Positions 10,031 to 17,305 of a DNA stretch of 64,000 nt are shown piece by piece. The DNA comes from Pseudomonas spelaei (GTDB lineage: Bacteria > Pseudomonadota > Gammaproteobacteria > Pseudomonadales > Pseudomonadaceae). The position numbers were made by a program, and so were the translations under genes. The notes beneath the pieces were generated by a model. The model ran no database searches. It was not told the origin of the DNA and saw only the letters and a list, made by a program, of their open reading frames with translations. Every line of letters begins with the position of its first letter. Position 1 is the stretch's first letter. The DNA is taken from positions 1-64,000 of the forward strand of contig NZ_WNNK01000010.1 of the NCBI RefSeq assembly GCF_009724245.1. The letters run 5' to 3'.

Positions 10031-10050
10031 CATGTTCTTTTACGAACATG
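10031..10050 (-). promoter_or_regulatory. GlpR-like operator, distal
   Basis: Perfect 7-base inverted repeat CATGTTC / GAACATG around a 6-base centre, about 108 bases before the glpT start. The sequence agrees with the E. coli GlpR consensus half-site ATGTTC. Position and target gene make GlpR the likely ligand; the regulator gene itself is not in the window. Confidence 0.6.
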
Positions 10051-10110
10051 TCGCTAATAGATAAGTCTGGGGCGTGATTGGATTCTGCAGAATGCTGGAG
10101 ATCAAAAAAT

Positions 10111-10197
10111 GTGGGAGCTGGCTTGCCTGCGATAGCGGTCGATCAACTGAGTATTTGTCATCTGATACACCGCTATCGCAGGCAAGCCAGCTCCCAC
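10111..10197. repeat. REPIN 1 (GTGGGAGCTGGCTTGCCTGCGAT type)
   Basis: Two inverted REP arms, GTGGGAGCTGGCTTGCCTGC and its reverse complement, enclose about 40 bases. The arms are perfectly paired from GTGGGAG through GATAGCGGT/ACCGCTATC. It lies between the convergent ends of glpT's upstream region and the quinone oxidoreductase terminus. This is the first of ten such elements in the window. Confidence 0.92.
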
Positions 10198-10220
10198 ACG
10201 GACCGCATTTCAGATCTATA

Positions 10221-11201
10221 TTACTTGCGGACTTGAACGACGACTTTCCCGACCGCCTTGCGCTGGCCAAGGTCATTGATCGCCTGAGCGGCGTTGTCGA
10301 GTGGGTACACCTGCGATACCAGCGGCTTCAACTTGCCTTCGGCATACCAGCCAAACAGTTGCTGGAAGTTGGCAGCGTTATCCTGAGGCTGGCGCTGGGC
10401 AAACGAGCCCCAAAACACCCCGAGCACCGCCGCACCCTTGAGCAGCGCCAGATTCACCGGCAGTTCCGGAATTCGCCCGCTGGCAAAGCCCACCACCAGC
10501 AACCGGCCATTCCAGGCGATGGCGCGGATGGCCTGGTCAAACAGGTCGCCGCCTACCGGGTCGTAAATCACGTCGGCGCCATTGCCATCGGTCAGGCGTT
10601 TGATTTCATCCTTGAGACTGGCTTCGCTGTAGTTGATCAGCTCATCGGCACCGGCGGCCTTGGCCACTGCGAGTTTTTCCGCACTGCTGGCGGCAGCAAT
10701 GACCCGTGCGCCCATGGCCTTGCCGATTTCCACGGCGGCCAGTCCCACCCCGCCGGAGGCACCCAGTACCAGCAGGGTTTCGCCCGGCTGCAGGTTGGCC
10801 CGTTGTTTCAGGGCATGCATCGAGGTGCCATAGGTCATGCTGAAGGCGGCGGCGGTGTTGAAATCCATGCTCGGTGGAATCGGCAGCACGTTGTAGCCCG
10901 GCACTGCGACCTGCTCGGCAAAGCTGCCCCAGCCGGTCAGCGCCATGACCCGGTCACCGACGTTCAGATGGCTGACCTTTTCCCCGACTTCGCTGACCAC
11001 GCCAGCTGCCTCGCCACCCGGCGAGAACGGAAAGGGCGGCTTGAACTGATACTTGCCCTCGATGATCAGCGTGTCCGGGAAGTTGACCCCGGCGGCATGC
11101 ACGTCCAGCAGGATTTCGTTCTTCTTGATCGCCGGGCTTTCGACGTCTTCCAGCACCAGGGTTTCGGCGGGGCCGAAGGCTTTGCACAGCACAGCTTTCA
11201 T
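10221..11201 (-). CDS. Zinc-free quinone oxidoreductase / medium-chain dehydrogenase (QOR family)
   Basis: NADPH:quinone oxidoreductase-like protein of the MDR superfamily, 326 residues. The N-terminal GroES-like domain includes AAGVNFPDTLIIEGKYQ, and the Rossmann domain has the nucleotide loop GASGGVG near residue 150. The cysteine/histidine ligands of zinc alcohol dehydrogenases are missing, which places it with QOR/crotonase-type reductases. The ATG at 11201 begins the conserved MKAVLCKAFG and has AAAAGGAA upstream; a longer frame starting at 11267 adds 22 residues with no family likeness. It is monocistronic, with a REPIN just past its end. The natural substrate is unknown. Confidence 0.9.
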   Translation of the reverse strand: MKAVLCKAFGPAETLVLEDVESPAIKKNEILLDVHAAGVNFPDTLIIEGKYQFKPPFPFSPGGEAAGVVSEVGEKVSHLNVGDRVMALTGWGSFAEQVAVPGYNVLPIPPSMDFNTAAAFSMTYGTSMHALKQRANLQPGETLLVLGASGGVGLAAVEIGKAMGARVIAAASSAEKLAVAKAAGADELINYSEASLKDEIKRLTDGNGADVIYDPVGGDLFDQAIRAIAWNGRLLVVGFASGRIPELPVNLALLKGAAVLGVFWGSFAQRQPQDNAANFQQLFGWYAEGKLKPLVSQVYPLDNAAQAINDLGQRKAVGKVVVQVRK

Positions 11202-11294
11202 CGGACTATTCCTTTTGGCGTAGTGGCCGATAAGTGTAGGTGGGTGAGACGCCGGGTCAACGAGCATGGTCCGGCCTGATAAGTCGCCATAAGC

Positions 11295-11322
11295 TTGTGC
11301 TCAGGCCTGCTAGCGTTATGCT
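11295..11322 (+). promoter_or_regulatory. Candidate sigma-70 promoter for the fliL-like gene
   Basis: TTGTGC at 11295-11300, a 16-base spacer, TATGCT at 11317-11322, 29 bases before the GTG start. It is the best match in the divergent gap. Confidence 0.4.
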
Positions 11323-11350
11323 ACCGGGCAATCGATTTGAGGAATGAACT

Positions 11351-11758
11351 GTGAAAGCGTGGATCCTGTTGATGCTGGCCCTGACATTGCCGATGGCTGC
11401 CCAGGCTGAAGAGGCCAAGGAAGGCGAAGCGCCGAAGGTCAGCTATCTCAGCCTGACTCCGCCGTTCGTCGGCAACTACGGCCTGGATGGCAGCGCGAAA
11501 CTTCGGGTGTACAAGGCCGATGTCGCTTTGCGGGTGACCGGTCCGGAAGCCGCCAAGGCGGTCAAGGACAACGAACCGTTGATTCGCAATCAACTGGTGG
11601 CGCTGTTCACCCAGCAGACCGCCGAGGCCATGAGCAGCGTCGATGGCAAGGAGAAGCTGCGCCAGGAAGCCCTGAAGCAAACCCAGCAAGTGATGAGCGA
11701 CGAGACCGGCAAGCCGGTGGTTGAAGATTTGTTGTTCAACAACCTGATCATCCAGTAA
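11351..11758 (+). CDS. Periplasmic FliL-like protein
   Basis: A 135-residue protein with a cleavable-looking signal peptide (MKAWILLMLALTLPMAAQA). The rest resembles the soluble periplasmic domain of the flagellar protein FliL: YLSLTPPFVGNY, then KLRVYKADVALRV, a helix with several Glu/Lys, and the characteristic terminal LFNNLIIQ. True FliL is held in the membrane by an uncleaved helix beside the flagellar stator. Here the N-terminus looks like a secreted signal and no flagellar gene is near, so it is a paralogue of unknown role. The GTG start at 11351 is supported by GAGGAATG eight bases upstream. Confidence 0.8.
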   Translation: MKAWILLMLALTLPMAAQAEEAKEGEAPKVSYLSLTPPFVGNYGLDGSAKLRVYKADVALRVTGPEAAKAVKDNEPLIRNQLVALFTQQTAEAMSSVDGKEKLRQEALKQTQQVMSDETGKPVVEDLLFNNLIIQ

Positions 11759-11792
11759 GCCGGCACTACAGGTTCTAGTAGTCGTTGCCGAA

Positions 11793-12242
11793 TTAGCGCA
11801 AGGTCTTAACGACAGCCCACTGTTCAGCGGTAACTGGCATCACCGAGAGTCGGCTGCCTTTTTGCACCAGAGGCATCTCGTCGAGGGCGGCCTGTTGTTT
11901 CAGGTAGCCCAGCCCCAGCACTTTGGGAAAGGTCTCGACGTGGGCCACGTTGATTGCAGTCCACGGGTTTTTGTCGGGGCTGGCCTTGGCATCGAAGTAA
12001 TGACTGTCAGGCTCGAGTGCTGTTGGGTCCGGGTAGGCCGCCTCGACAATCTTACCGATTCCGGCAATCCCAGGCTCCGGACAGCTGGAGTGATAAAAGA
12101 AGAATTCGTCACCCACCGCCATCGCTCTCAGGAAGTTGCGTGCCTGGTAATTGCGCACGCCATCCCAGCGCGCTTCGCCGAGCTTTTCCAGGTCCTTGAT
12201 GGACAGTTCATCGGGCTCGGATTTCATCAGCCAATAGGCCAT
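11793..12242 (-). CDS. EVE domain protein (thymocyte nuclear protein 1 family)
   Basis: A compact 149-residue EVE-domain protein, the PUA-like fold expected to bind modified bases in nucleic acid. Typical blocks are MAYWLMKSEPDE at the start, WDGVRNYQARNFLR at ~30-45 and FFYHSS near residue 55. The ATG at 12242 begins exactly at the conserved MAYWLMKSEP; an extension to 12317 has no family support. In E. coli and pseudomonads such genes are chromosomal housekeeping genes, with no partner visible here. It is convergent with the FliL-like gene. Confidence 0.92.
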   Translation of the reverse strand: MAYWLMKSEPDELSIKDLEKLGEARWDGVRNYQARNFLRAMAVGDEFFFYHSSCPEPGIAGIGKIVEAAYPDPTALEPDSHYFDAKASPDKNPWTAINVAHVETFPKVLGLGYLKQQAALDEMPLVQKGSRLSVMPVTAEQWAVVKTLR

Positions 12243-12438
12243 GTTTGGGCTCCTGAAAAGGTGATTGGGCAACTTGTCCGGCAATTTCATGACAAACCGA
12301 CAGTCGGTTGACGTCAAGGTTTGCGTGTTGGTTCACGTTAACGCAGAATGCCGGGATTTTAAGCTTGACGCAGCTACAACGGGCTACTTATGGAACGTTG
12401 CTGTCATCGTGTGTGAGATGCCTGAAGGGGGGCAATCG

Positions 12439-12588
12439 ATGCAACGCAAACCGGATTTACTATGGATATTGGTTATTTTGTTTGGTCTGGGCGTCGTGAC
12501 TACCGGCTATGCGCAAAGTTTGTGGTCGAACAAGACCGATGCTCCCGTTGAGCTTGCACAGCAACAGCCACAACCCTTCAAGCGTTGA
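12439..12588 (+). CDS. Small single-pass membrane protein
   Basis: A 49-residue reading frame beginning MQRKPDLLWILVILFGLGVV, preceded by the strong ribosome-binding sequence GAAGGGGGGC. One hydrophobic helix (~8-25) follows a positively charged N-terminus, and the tail is polar and Gln/Pro-rich. The positive-inside rule puts the C-terminus in the periplasm. It sits between the EVE gene and the end of fau. A longer frame starting at 12265 has no initiation signal. I recognise no family. Confidence 0.65.
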   Translation: MQRKPDLLWILVILFGLGVVTTGYAQSLWSNKTDAPVELAQQQPQPFKR

Positions 12589-12605
12589 AGCGACTCCGGC
12601 GCCGT

Positions 12606-13226
12606 CTATTCTGACGGCGTCCCCTCTGCAACATACCAATGCCTATCGGTGACCGTGCCTTCAAGCGGTACATCCCAGCTTGCCTGTGCCAGCCGTTCGA
12701 CTTTCTGACATTCATGGGCCAGGCCCAGCAGCGTTGGCTTGCACCAGGTTTTTCTACGGGCCAGGTACGCCAGGCTGCGGTCATAAAAGCCGCCGCCCAT
12801 TCCGAGCCGCCCGCCCACATCATCGAACCCCACCAGCGGTAACAGCACCAGATCCAGTGTCCAGACTTTGCGTTGCCGGTTGGCGTTGACCTGTGGTTCC
12901 AGAATGCGAAAGCGATTGGGCGACAGCTTGTCCCCTGGGCGTACTCGCTGGAACACCATCTTGGTTCGCGGCCAGGCGCTGAGCACTGGCAGATAGGTGG
13001 CTTTGCCCCGACGCTGGGCGGCACGCAGCAGCAGGCGCGGATCGATTTCACCGTCCGTCGGTAGATATAAAGAGATATGTTTGGCCCGGCGAAACAGGGG
13101 GTGCTGCGCCAGTTGCCGATACAGGCCAAGGGCGGCCTGGCGCTGCTCGTTCGGCGTCAGGGCGCGGCGGGCCTTGCGCAACATGCGTCGAAGTTGCGGA
13201 CGGGAAAGCGGCGCAGGTTCGGTCAT
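12606..13226 (-). CDS. fau: 5-formyltetrahydrofolate cyclo-ligase
   Basis: ATP-dependent enzyme that converts 5-formyltetrahydrofolate to 5,10-methenyltetrahydrofolate, also called YgfA. The 206-residue product has the basic N-terminal helix RPQLRRMLRKARR, the LYLPTDGEID strand-loop and the nucleotide loop GGRLGMGGGFYDRSLAYL near residue 135, all diagnostic. The ATG at 13226 starts MTEPAPLS; a TTG at 13247 would add seven residues and would lie inside the ssrS terminator. As in E. coli, the gene lies directly downstream of the 6S RNA gene on the same strand, so readthrough from ssrS may supply part of its transcript. Confidence 0.95.
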   Translation of the reverse strand: MTEPAPLSRPQLRRMLRKARRALTPNEQRQAALGLYRQLAQHPLFRRAKHISLYLPTDGEIDPRLLLRAAQRRGKATYLPVLSAWPRTKMVFQRVRPGDKLSPNRFRILEPQVNANRQRKVWTLDLVLLPLVGFDDVGGRLGMGGGFYDRSLAYLARRKTWCKPTLLGLAHECQKVERLAQASWDVPLEGTVTDRHWYVAEGTPSE

Positions 13227-13245
13227 GGTTTTCGGCTCATAAAAC

Positions 13246-13269
13246 AATGCCAGTCATAAGACTGGCATT
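13246..13269 (-). terminator. Hairpin after the 6S RNA gene
   Basis: Perfect 10-base inverted repeat AATGCCAGTC / GACTGGCATT with a 4-base loop, followed on the minus strand by GTTTTATG. It can end or process the 6S transcript before fau. Confidence 0.7.
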
Positions 13270-13282
13270 GAGTTTGGGAATC

Positions 13283-13460
13283 AGGCTCCCCGACAGAACC
13301 GCTGTCGACTTAGCCCTTGAACCCGAAAGTTCAAGGTGGAAGAAGCAGTAGGCTTTAAGGCTTTCCGTCTAGCGGACATGCACACCAGCCCAACGTGCAA
13401 CTTCCAGGGTAGTGCGAATCGGCTCAGGGACATCGCCGACTGGCAAGCACGCCAGGGAGT
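13283..13460 (-). ncRNA. ssrS: 6S RNA
   Basis: Regulatory RNA that binds the sigma-70 RNA polymerase holoenzyme and dampens transcription in stationary phase. Location is diagnostic: minus strand between zapA and fau, as in E. coli. Read on the minus strand, the RNA begins ACTCCCTGGCGTGC and ends near GTCGGGGAGC, so CTCCC and GGGGAG form the closing stem. Inside are the conserved stretches GATGTCCCTGAGCCG, GTGTGCATGTCCGC and the ACGGAAAGCC / CCTTGAACTTTCGGGTTCAAGG hairpin that I recognise from pseudomonad 6S RNAs. Length is about 178 bases. The ends are estimated from the closing stem and the -10 box just upstream. Confidence 0.9.
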
Positions 13461-13466
13461 GGGGCG

Positions 13467-13472
13467 AGTATA
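13467..13472 (-). promoter_or_regulatory. -10 box of ssrS
   Basis: TATACT on the minus strand, seven bases before the proposed 6S RNA 5' end. The matching -35 region (CTGATT, 17 bases further) is poor. Confidence 0.5.
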
Positions 13473-13491
13473 CCCGAAACCGACGCCGCAA

Positions 13492-13809
13492 TCAGCCCTT
13501 GGGTGGCTCTGGGTCGGTAGAAAGTACCAGATCAACCCGCTCCAGCAGGTCACGCACCTGCTCGCGCGTCGAGCCACTGGCCTGCACGTCAGGGCGTTCC
13601 TGCTTGTGCAATAAATCATGGGTGATATTCAGGGCAGCCATCACGGCGATGCGATCGGCACCGATCACTTTGCCGCTGCTACGGATCTCGCGCATTTTGC
13701 CATCCAGGTAGCGCGCGGCGCTCACCAGATTGCTGCGTTCTTCCTGGGGGCAGATGATCGAATATTCTTTGTCGAGAATCTGCACGGTGACGCTATTGCT
13801 TGAACTCAT
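13492..13809 (-). CDS. zapA: Cell division protein ZapA
   Basis: Small cytosolic protein that bundles FtsZ filaments at the division ring. The 105 residues have the ZapA globular head (VTVQILDKEYSIICPQEE), the conserved AARYLDGKMREIR helix and a C-terminal coiled-coil segment (RDLLERVDLVL). The start codon overlaps the stop of the upstream small coiled-coil gene by four bases (ATGA), so the pair is cotranslated. The 6S RNA gene follows downstream on the same strand. Confidence 0.95.
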   Translation of the reverse strand: MSSSNSVTVQILDKEYSIICPQEERSNLVSAARYLDGKMREIRSSGKVIGADRIAVMAALNITHDLLHKQERPDVQASGSTREQVRDLLERVDLVLSTDPEPPKG

Positions 13810-14015
13810 GAGTCTTGCTCCAGGGCCTTCAGGCGCGAAATCATCGATTCGACCTTACGCCGGGCGATTTCGTTTTTTTCAATGAGGTGCGCGCGTTCCT
13901 CGCGCCAGGTCTTTTCCTGAGCTAATAGGAGTCCATTTTGGCTCTTTAGTTGCTCAACCCGGTTAATTAGCAATTCGAGTCTGGCCATCAGCGCTTGCAG
14001 GTCGGTGTCTTCCAT
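13806..14015 (-). CDS. TIGR02449-type short coiled-coil protein (ZapB-like)
   Basis: A 69-residue protein that is almost wholly predicted coiled coil, rich in Leu/Glu/Lys heptads (LQALMARLELLINRVEQLK). The family is found in gammaproteobacteria beside zapA and resembles ZapB, which bridges ZapA and the chromosome-terminus machinery; a division role here is inferred from that position. The ATG at 14015 gives MEDTDLQALM; an earlier possible start at 14048 adds 11 residues without support. Overlap with zapA is four bases. Confidence 0.88.
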   Translation of the reverse strand: MEDTDLQALMARLELLINRVEQLKSQNGLLLAQEKTWREERAHLIEKNEIARRKVESMISRLKALEQDS

Positions 14016-14098
14016 TGGGTTCCACTGGATTTGTCTGATGAATGGCAACTGCTGGATAAACGATCTGACGCCCTCGATAGTCTTGGCGCGTCTGCCGG

Positions 14099-14107
14099 TG
14101 CTAGGAT
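14099..14107 (+). promoter_or_regulatory. Extended -10 promoter of the ygfB-pepP-ubiH operon
   Basis: TGCTAGGAT carries the extended -10 TGn motif before TAGGAT, 47 bases ahead of the ygfB start in the divergent gap. No good -35 is seen, as is common for extended -10 promoters. Confidence 0.4.
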
Positions 14108-14153
14108 ACAGCGCTTCATTCTAGACATTGCGCCGCCTGGCGCCTAGCTCACC

Positions 14154-14711
14154 ATGCCCATTCAGAATTCCCCGTACGACGCTTTCTCCAAACTGCTGAG
14201 TTCCAGCGGTCATCCTTGCTCGCCTGCCGAGCTTCACGGCGTGTTGCTGGGCCGCAGTTGCACCGGCGTCGGCTTTGATGCCGACAACTGGCTGGCTGAC
14301 GTCGCCGAGCTGCTGGAAACCGAACCCACCGAGAACGTGCGCAACGCGTTGATCGGCCTGCAAGAGATGGTCAAGGGCGAGTTGACCGGTGATGACGTCA
14401 CCGTGGTCCTGCTGCTGCCGACCGACGACGCGCCGCTCACCGAGCGCGCTGCTGCCCTGGGCCAATGGTGCCAGGGTTTCCTCCACGGTTTCGGCGTGAA
14501 CGCCGGCGGCCTGGAACTGAGCACCGACGCCAAGGAAGTGCTGCAAGACCTCGCGGCCATCTCCCAGGTGCAAGATGCCCTGGAAGAATCCGAGGACGGC
14601 GAAAGCGACTATATGGAAGTCATGGAATACCTGCGTGTCGCGCCGCTGTTGCTGTTCACCGAGACCAAGAAATCGGCTGAGCCGGCTGCTCCCAAGCCTT
14701 CGCTGCACTGA
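14154..14711 (+). CDS. ygfB: UPF0149 family protein YgfB
   Basis: An all-helical 185-residue protein of the YgfB/UPF0149 family. Diagnostic features are [14 protein letters not shown] at ~23-36, the [10 protein letters not shown] block near residue 104 and an acidic C-terminal stretch. In P. aeruginosa I recall YgfB acting on the AlpA-dependent expression of an amidase and so on beta-lactam resistance; whether that holds here is unknown. It heads the operon ygfB-pepP-ubiH-ubiI, conserved from E. coli. Confidence 0.93.
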   Translation: MPIQNSPYDAFSKLLSSSGHPCSPAELHGVLLGRSCTGVGFDADNWLADVAELLETEPTENVRNALIGLQEMVKGELTGDDVTVVLLLPTDDAPLTERAAALGQWCQGFLHGFGVNAGGLELSTDAKEVLQDLAAISQVQDALEESEDGESDYMEVMEYLRVAPLLLFTETKKSAEPAAPKPSLH

Positions 14712-14731
14712 GAAAGGACCCCCATCTGCCC

Positions 14732-16054
14732 ATGATCCATATCCCCAAAGCGGAATACACCCGTCGCCGCAAGGCGCTCATGGCGCAGATGGAACCCAAC
14801 AGCATCGCCATCCTGCCGGCCGCCGCCGTGGCGATTCGCAACCGTGATGTCGAGCACGTTTACCGCCAGGACAGCGACTTTCAGTACCTGAGCGGCTTCC
14901 CCGAACCCGAAGCGGTGATCGTGCTGATGCCCGGTCGCCAGCATGGCGAGTACGTGTTGTTCTGCCGTGAACGCAATGCTGAACGCGAGCTGTGGGATGG
15001 TCTGCGGGCCGGTACCGAAGGCGCTATCCGTGACTTCGGTGCCGACGATGCCTTCCCCATCACCGACATCGACGACATCCTCCCCGGGCTGATTGAAGGC
15101 CGGGACCGGGTGTATTCGGCCATGGGCAGCAATGCCGAGTTCGACCGGCATGTGATGGAGTGGATCAACGTGATTCGCTCCAAAGCACACCTGGGCGCCC
15201 AGCCGCCGAACGAGTTTGTTGCCCTGGATCATCTGCTGCACGACATGCGCCTGTATAAATCGGCAGCAGAAGTGAAGGTGATGCGCGAAGCGGCGCGGAT
15301 TTCTTGCGCGGCCCATGTGCGTGCGATGCAAACCAGTCGTGCGGGGCTGCATGAGTTCAGCCTGGAAGCGGAGCTCGATTACGCGTTTCGCAAGGGCGGG
15401 GCGAAGATGCCGGCCTACGGCTCCATCGTCGCTTCGGGGCGCAACAGTTGCATCCTGCATTACCAGCAGAATGACGCGGTGCTCAAGGACGGCGACCTGG
15501 TGCTGATCGATGCCGGTTGCGAGATCGACTGCTACGCCAGTGACATCACCCGCACCTGGCCGGTCAATGGCACGTTTTCGCCGGAGCAGAAAGCGATCTA
15601 CGAAGTCGTGCTCGCCTCTCAGGAGGCCGCCTTTGCCGAGATCGCACCGAACAAGCACTGGAATCAGGCCCACGAAGCGACGGTGCGCGTCATCACCGCC
15701 GGGCTGGTAAAACTGGGGCTGTTGAAGGGCGACGTGGACGAACTGATCGCCAGCGAAGCCTATAAAGCCTTCTACATGCACCGCGCCGGCCATTGGTTGG
15801 GGATGGATGTGCATGATGTGGGCGAGTACAAGGTGGGCGGTGAATGGCGCGTGCTGGAAGTCGGCATGGCCCTGACCGTGGAGCCGGGTATCTACATCTC
15901 TCCGGACAACCAGAACGTGGCGAAGAAATGGCGTGGCATTGGCGTACGCATCGAGGACGACGTGGTAGTGACCAAGCAAGGCTGTGAAATTCTGACCGGC
16001 GGCGTGCCCAAGACCGTTGCCGAGATTGAAACCCTGATGGCGGCCGCCCGATGA
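14732..16054 (+). CDS. pepP: Xaa-Pro aminopeptidase PepP
   Basis: Dinuclear manganese metallopeptidase that removes N-terminal residues preceding proline. The 440 residues match the family length. An N-terminal creatinase-like domain is followed by the pita-bread catalytic domain with all five metal ligands in place: D260, D271, H354, E384 and E408. It is 20 bases after ygfB with AGAAAGGA upstream of its start, and overlaps ubiH by four bases (ATGA at 16051). In E. coli the same order holds, though no biochemical reason for linkage to ubiquinone synthesis is known to me. Confidence 0.97.
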   Translation: MIHIPKAEYTRRRKALMAQMEPNSIAILPAAAVAIRNRDVEHVYRQDSDFQYLSGFPEPEAVIVLMPGRQHGEYVLFCRERNAERELWDGLRAGTEGAIRDFGADDAFPITDIDDILPGLIEGRDRVYSAMGSNAEFDRHVMEWINVIRSKAHLGAQPPNEFVALDHLLHDMRLYKSAAEVKVMREAARISCAAHVRAMQTSRAGLHEFSLEAELDYAFRKGGAKMPAYGSIVASGRNSCILHYQQNDAVLKDGDLVLIDAGCEIDCYASDITRTWPVNGTFSPEQKAIYEVVLASQEAAFAEIAPNKHWNQAHEATVRVITAGLVKLGLLKGDVDELIASEAYKAFYMHRAGHWLGMDVHDVGEYKVGGEWRVLEVGMALTVEPGIYISPDNQNVAKKWRGIGVRIEDDVVVTKQGCEILTGGVPKTVAEIETLMAAAR

Positions 16055-17238
16055 GTCGGGTCAACCTGGCGATTATCGGTGGCGGCCTGGTGGGCGCCAG
16101 CCTGGCGTTGGCATTGCAGGCCGGGGCCAAGGCGCGTGGCTGGAAGATCGTGCTGATCGAGCCGTTTGCTCCCGGCGATACGTATCAGCCGAGCTACGAT
16201 GCTCGTTCGTCGGCGCTGTCATTCGGGGCGCGGCAGATTTATCAGCGCCTGGGCGTGTGGCAGGAGATCTCCCGCCGTGCCGAGCCGATCAAGCAGATTC
16301 ATGTGTCGGACCGCGGGCGCTTCTCTACCGCGCGGCTGTCGGCCATGGAAGAAGGTGTTCCTGCTCTTGGTTATGTGGTGGAAAACGCCTGGCTGGGTCA
16401 ATGCCTGTGGCAAGGCTTGGACAAGGACGTGATCAGTTGGCGTTGCCCGGCCGAAGTCACGCACATGGAACCTCTGGCAGACGGCTATCGCCTGACCCTC
16501 AACGACGAAACCGTTCTCGAATGCGACCTTGCGGTATTGGCCGATGGCGGCCGCTCCGGTTTACGCGAGCAGTTGGGTATCGGTGTCAAACAGCGGCCCT
16601 ATAACCAGAGCGCACTGATCGCCAACATCACCCCCAGCGAATCCCATAACGGTGAGGCCTTCGAGCGCTTTACCGACGAAGGGCCGATGGCGCTGTTGCC
16701 GCTGCCGGATAACCGTTGCGCACTGGTATGGACCCGCGTCGGCATGGATGCCCAGCGTCTGGCGAGCCTGGATGAGCGCAGTTTCCTCAGTGAGTTGCAG
16801 GGTGTATTCGGTTATCGCCTCGGCACCCTGAAGCAGGTGGGTGCTCGTCACTTGTACCCGTTGACCCTGGTGGAAGCCGAGGAGCAGGTGCGTTCACATC
16901 TGGTGGTGTTGGGCAATGCTGCCCACAGCCTGCACCCGATTGCCGGTCAGGGTTTCAACTTGTCCCTGCGCGATGCCTATGCCTTGGCCGAATCTCTCTT
17001 GGCCGGGCCAGCGGTGCCGGGTGACCTGGCGACCTTGCAGGCCTACCGTGAGCGCCAGCGTCTGGATCAGAAACTGACCGTGGGCTTTTCCGATCAGGTG
17101 ACACGCCTGTTTGGCAGTGGCCAGCCGCTGGTAGCCATGGGCCGCAACATGGGTTTGCTGGGCCTGGATCTGCTGCCACCGGCCAAACGTTGGTTCGCCC
17201 GTCAAGCCATGGGCCTGGGTACGCGTCCCGATGTTTGA
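16051..17238 (+). CDS. ubiH: 2-octaprenyl-6-methoxyphenol hydroxylase UbiH
   Basis: FAD-dependent aromatic hydroxylase of aerobic ubiquinone synthesis. The 395-residue protein opens with the dinucleotide-binding GGGLVGASLALAL motif, has the DG motif in VLADGGRSGLREQLGI near residue 165 and the second FAD motif GNAAHSLHPIAGQGFNLSLRD near 288. GN instead of GD in that motif also occurs in UbiH proteins I know. The start overlaps the pepP stop by four bases. It is followed by a second family member, ubiI, after a 67-base gap. Confidence 0.94.
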   Translation: MSRVNLAIIGGGLVGASLALALQAGAKARGWKIVLIEPFAPGDTYQPSYDARSSALSFGARQIYQRLGVWQEISRRAEPIKQIHVSDRGRFSTARLSAMEEGVPALGYVVENAWLGQCLWQGLDKDVISWRCPAEVTHMEPLADGYRLTLNDETVLECDLAVLADGGRSGLREQLGIGVKQRPYNQSALIANITPSESHNGEAFERFTDEGPMALLPLPDNRCALVWTRVGMDAQRLASLDERSFLSELQGVFGYRLGTLKQVGARHLYPLTLVEAEEQVRSHLVVLGNAAHSLHPIAGQGFNLSLRDAYALAESLLAGPAVPGDLATLQAYRERQRLDQKLTVGFSDQVTRLFGSGQPLVAMGRNMGLLGLDLLPPAKRWFARQAMGLGTRPDV

Positions 17239-17305
17239 GCGGCCCGCAACACTTACTCATTCCTTTACCTGCGGCACACGCCGCACGCGAGACAAGGCTT
17301 AAAGC

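Noticed and set aside
10074..11279. 401-residue plus-strand frame across a REPIN and the quinone oxidoreductase gene
   Set aside because: It begins in and runs through REPIN 1 and is antisense to a gene with a clear GASGGVG motif.
14609..15979. 456-residue open frame antisense to pepP
   Set aside because: pepP has all metal ligands on the plus strand; the antisense frame has none.
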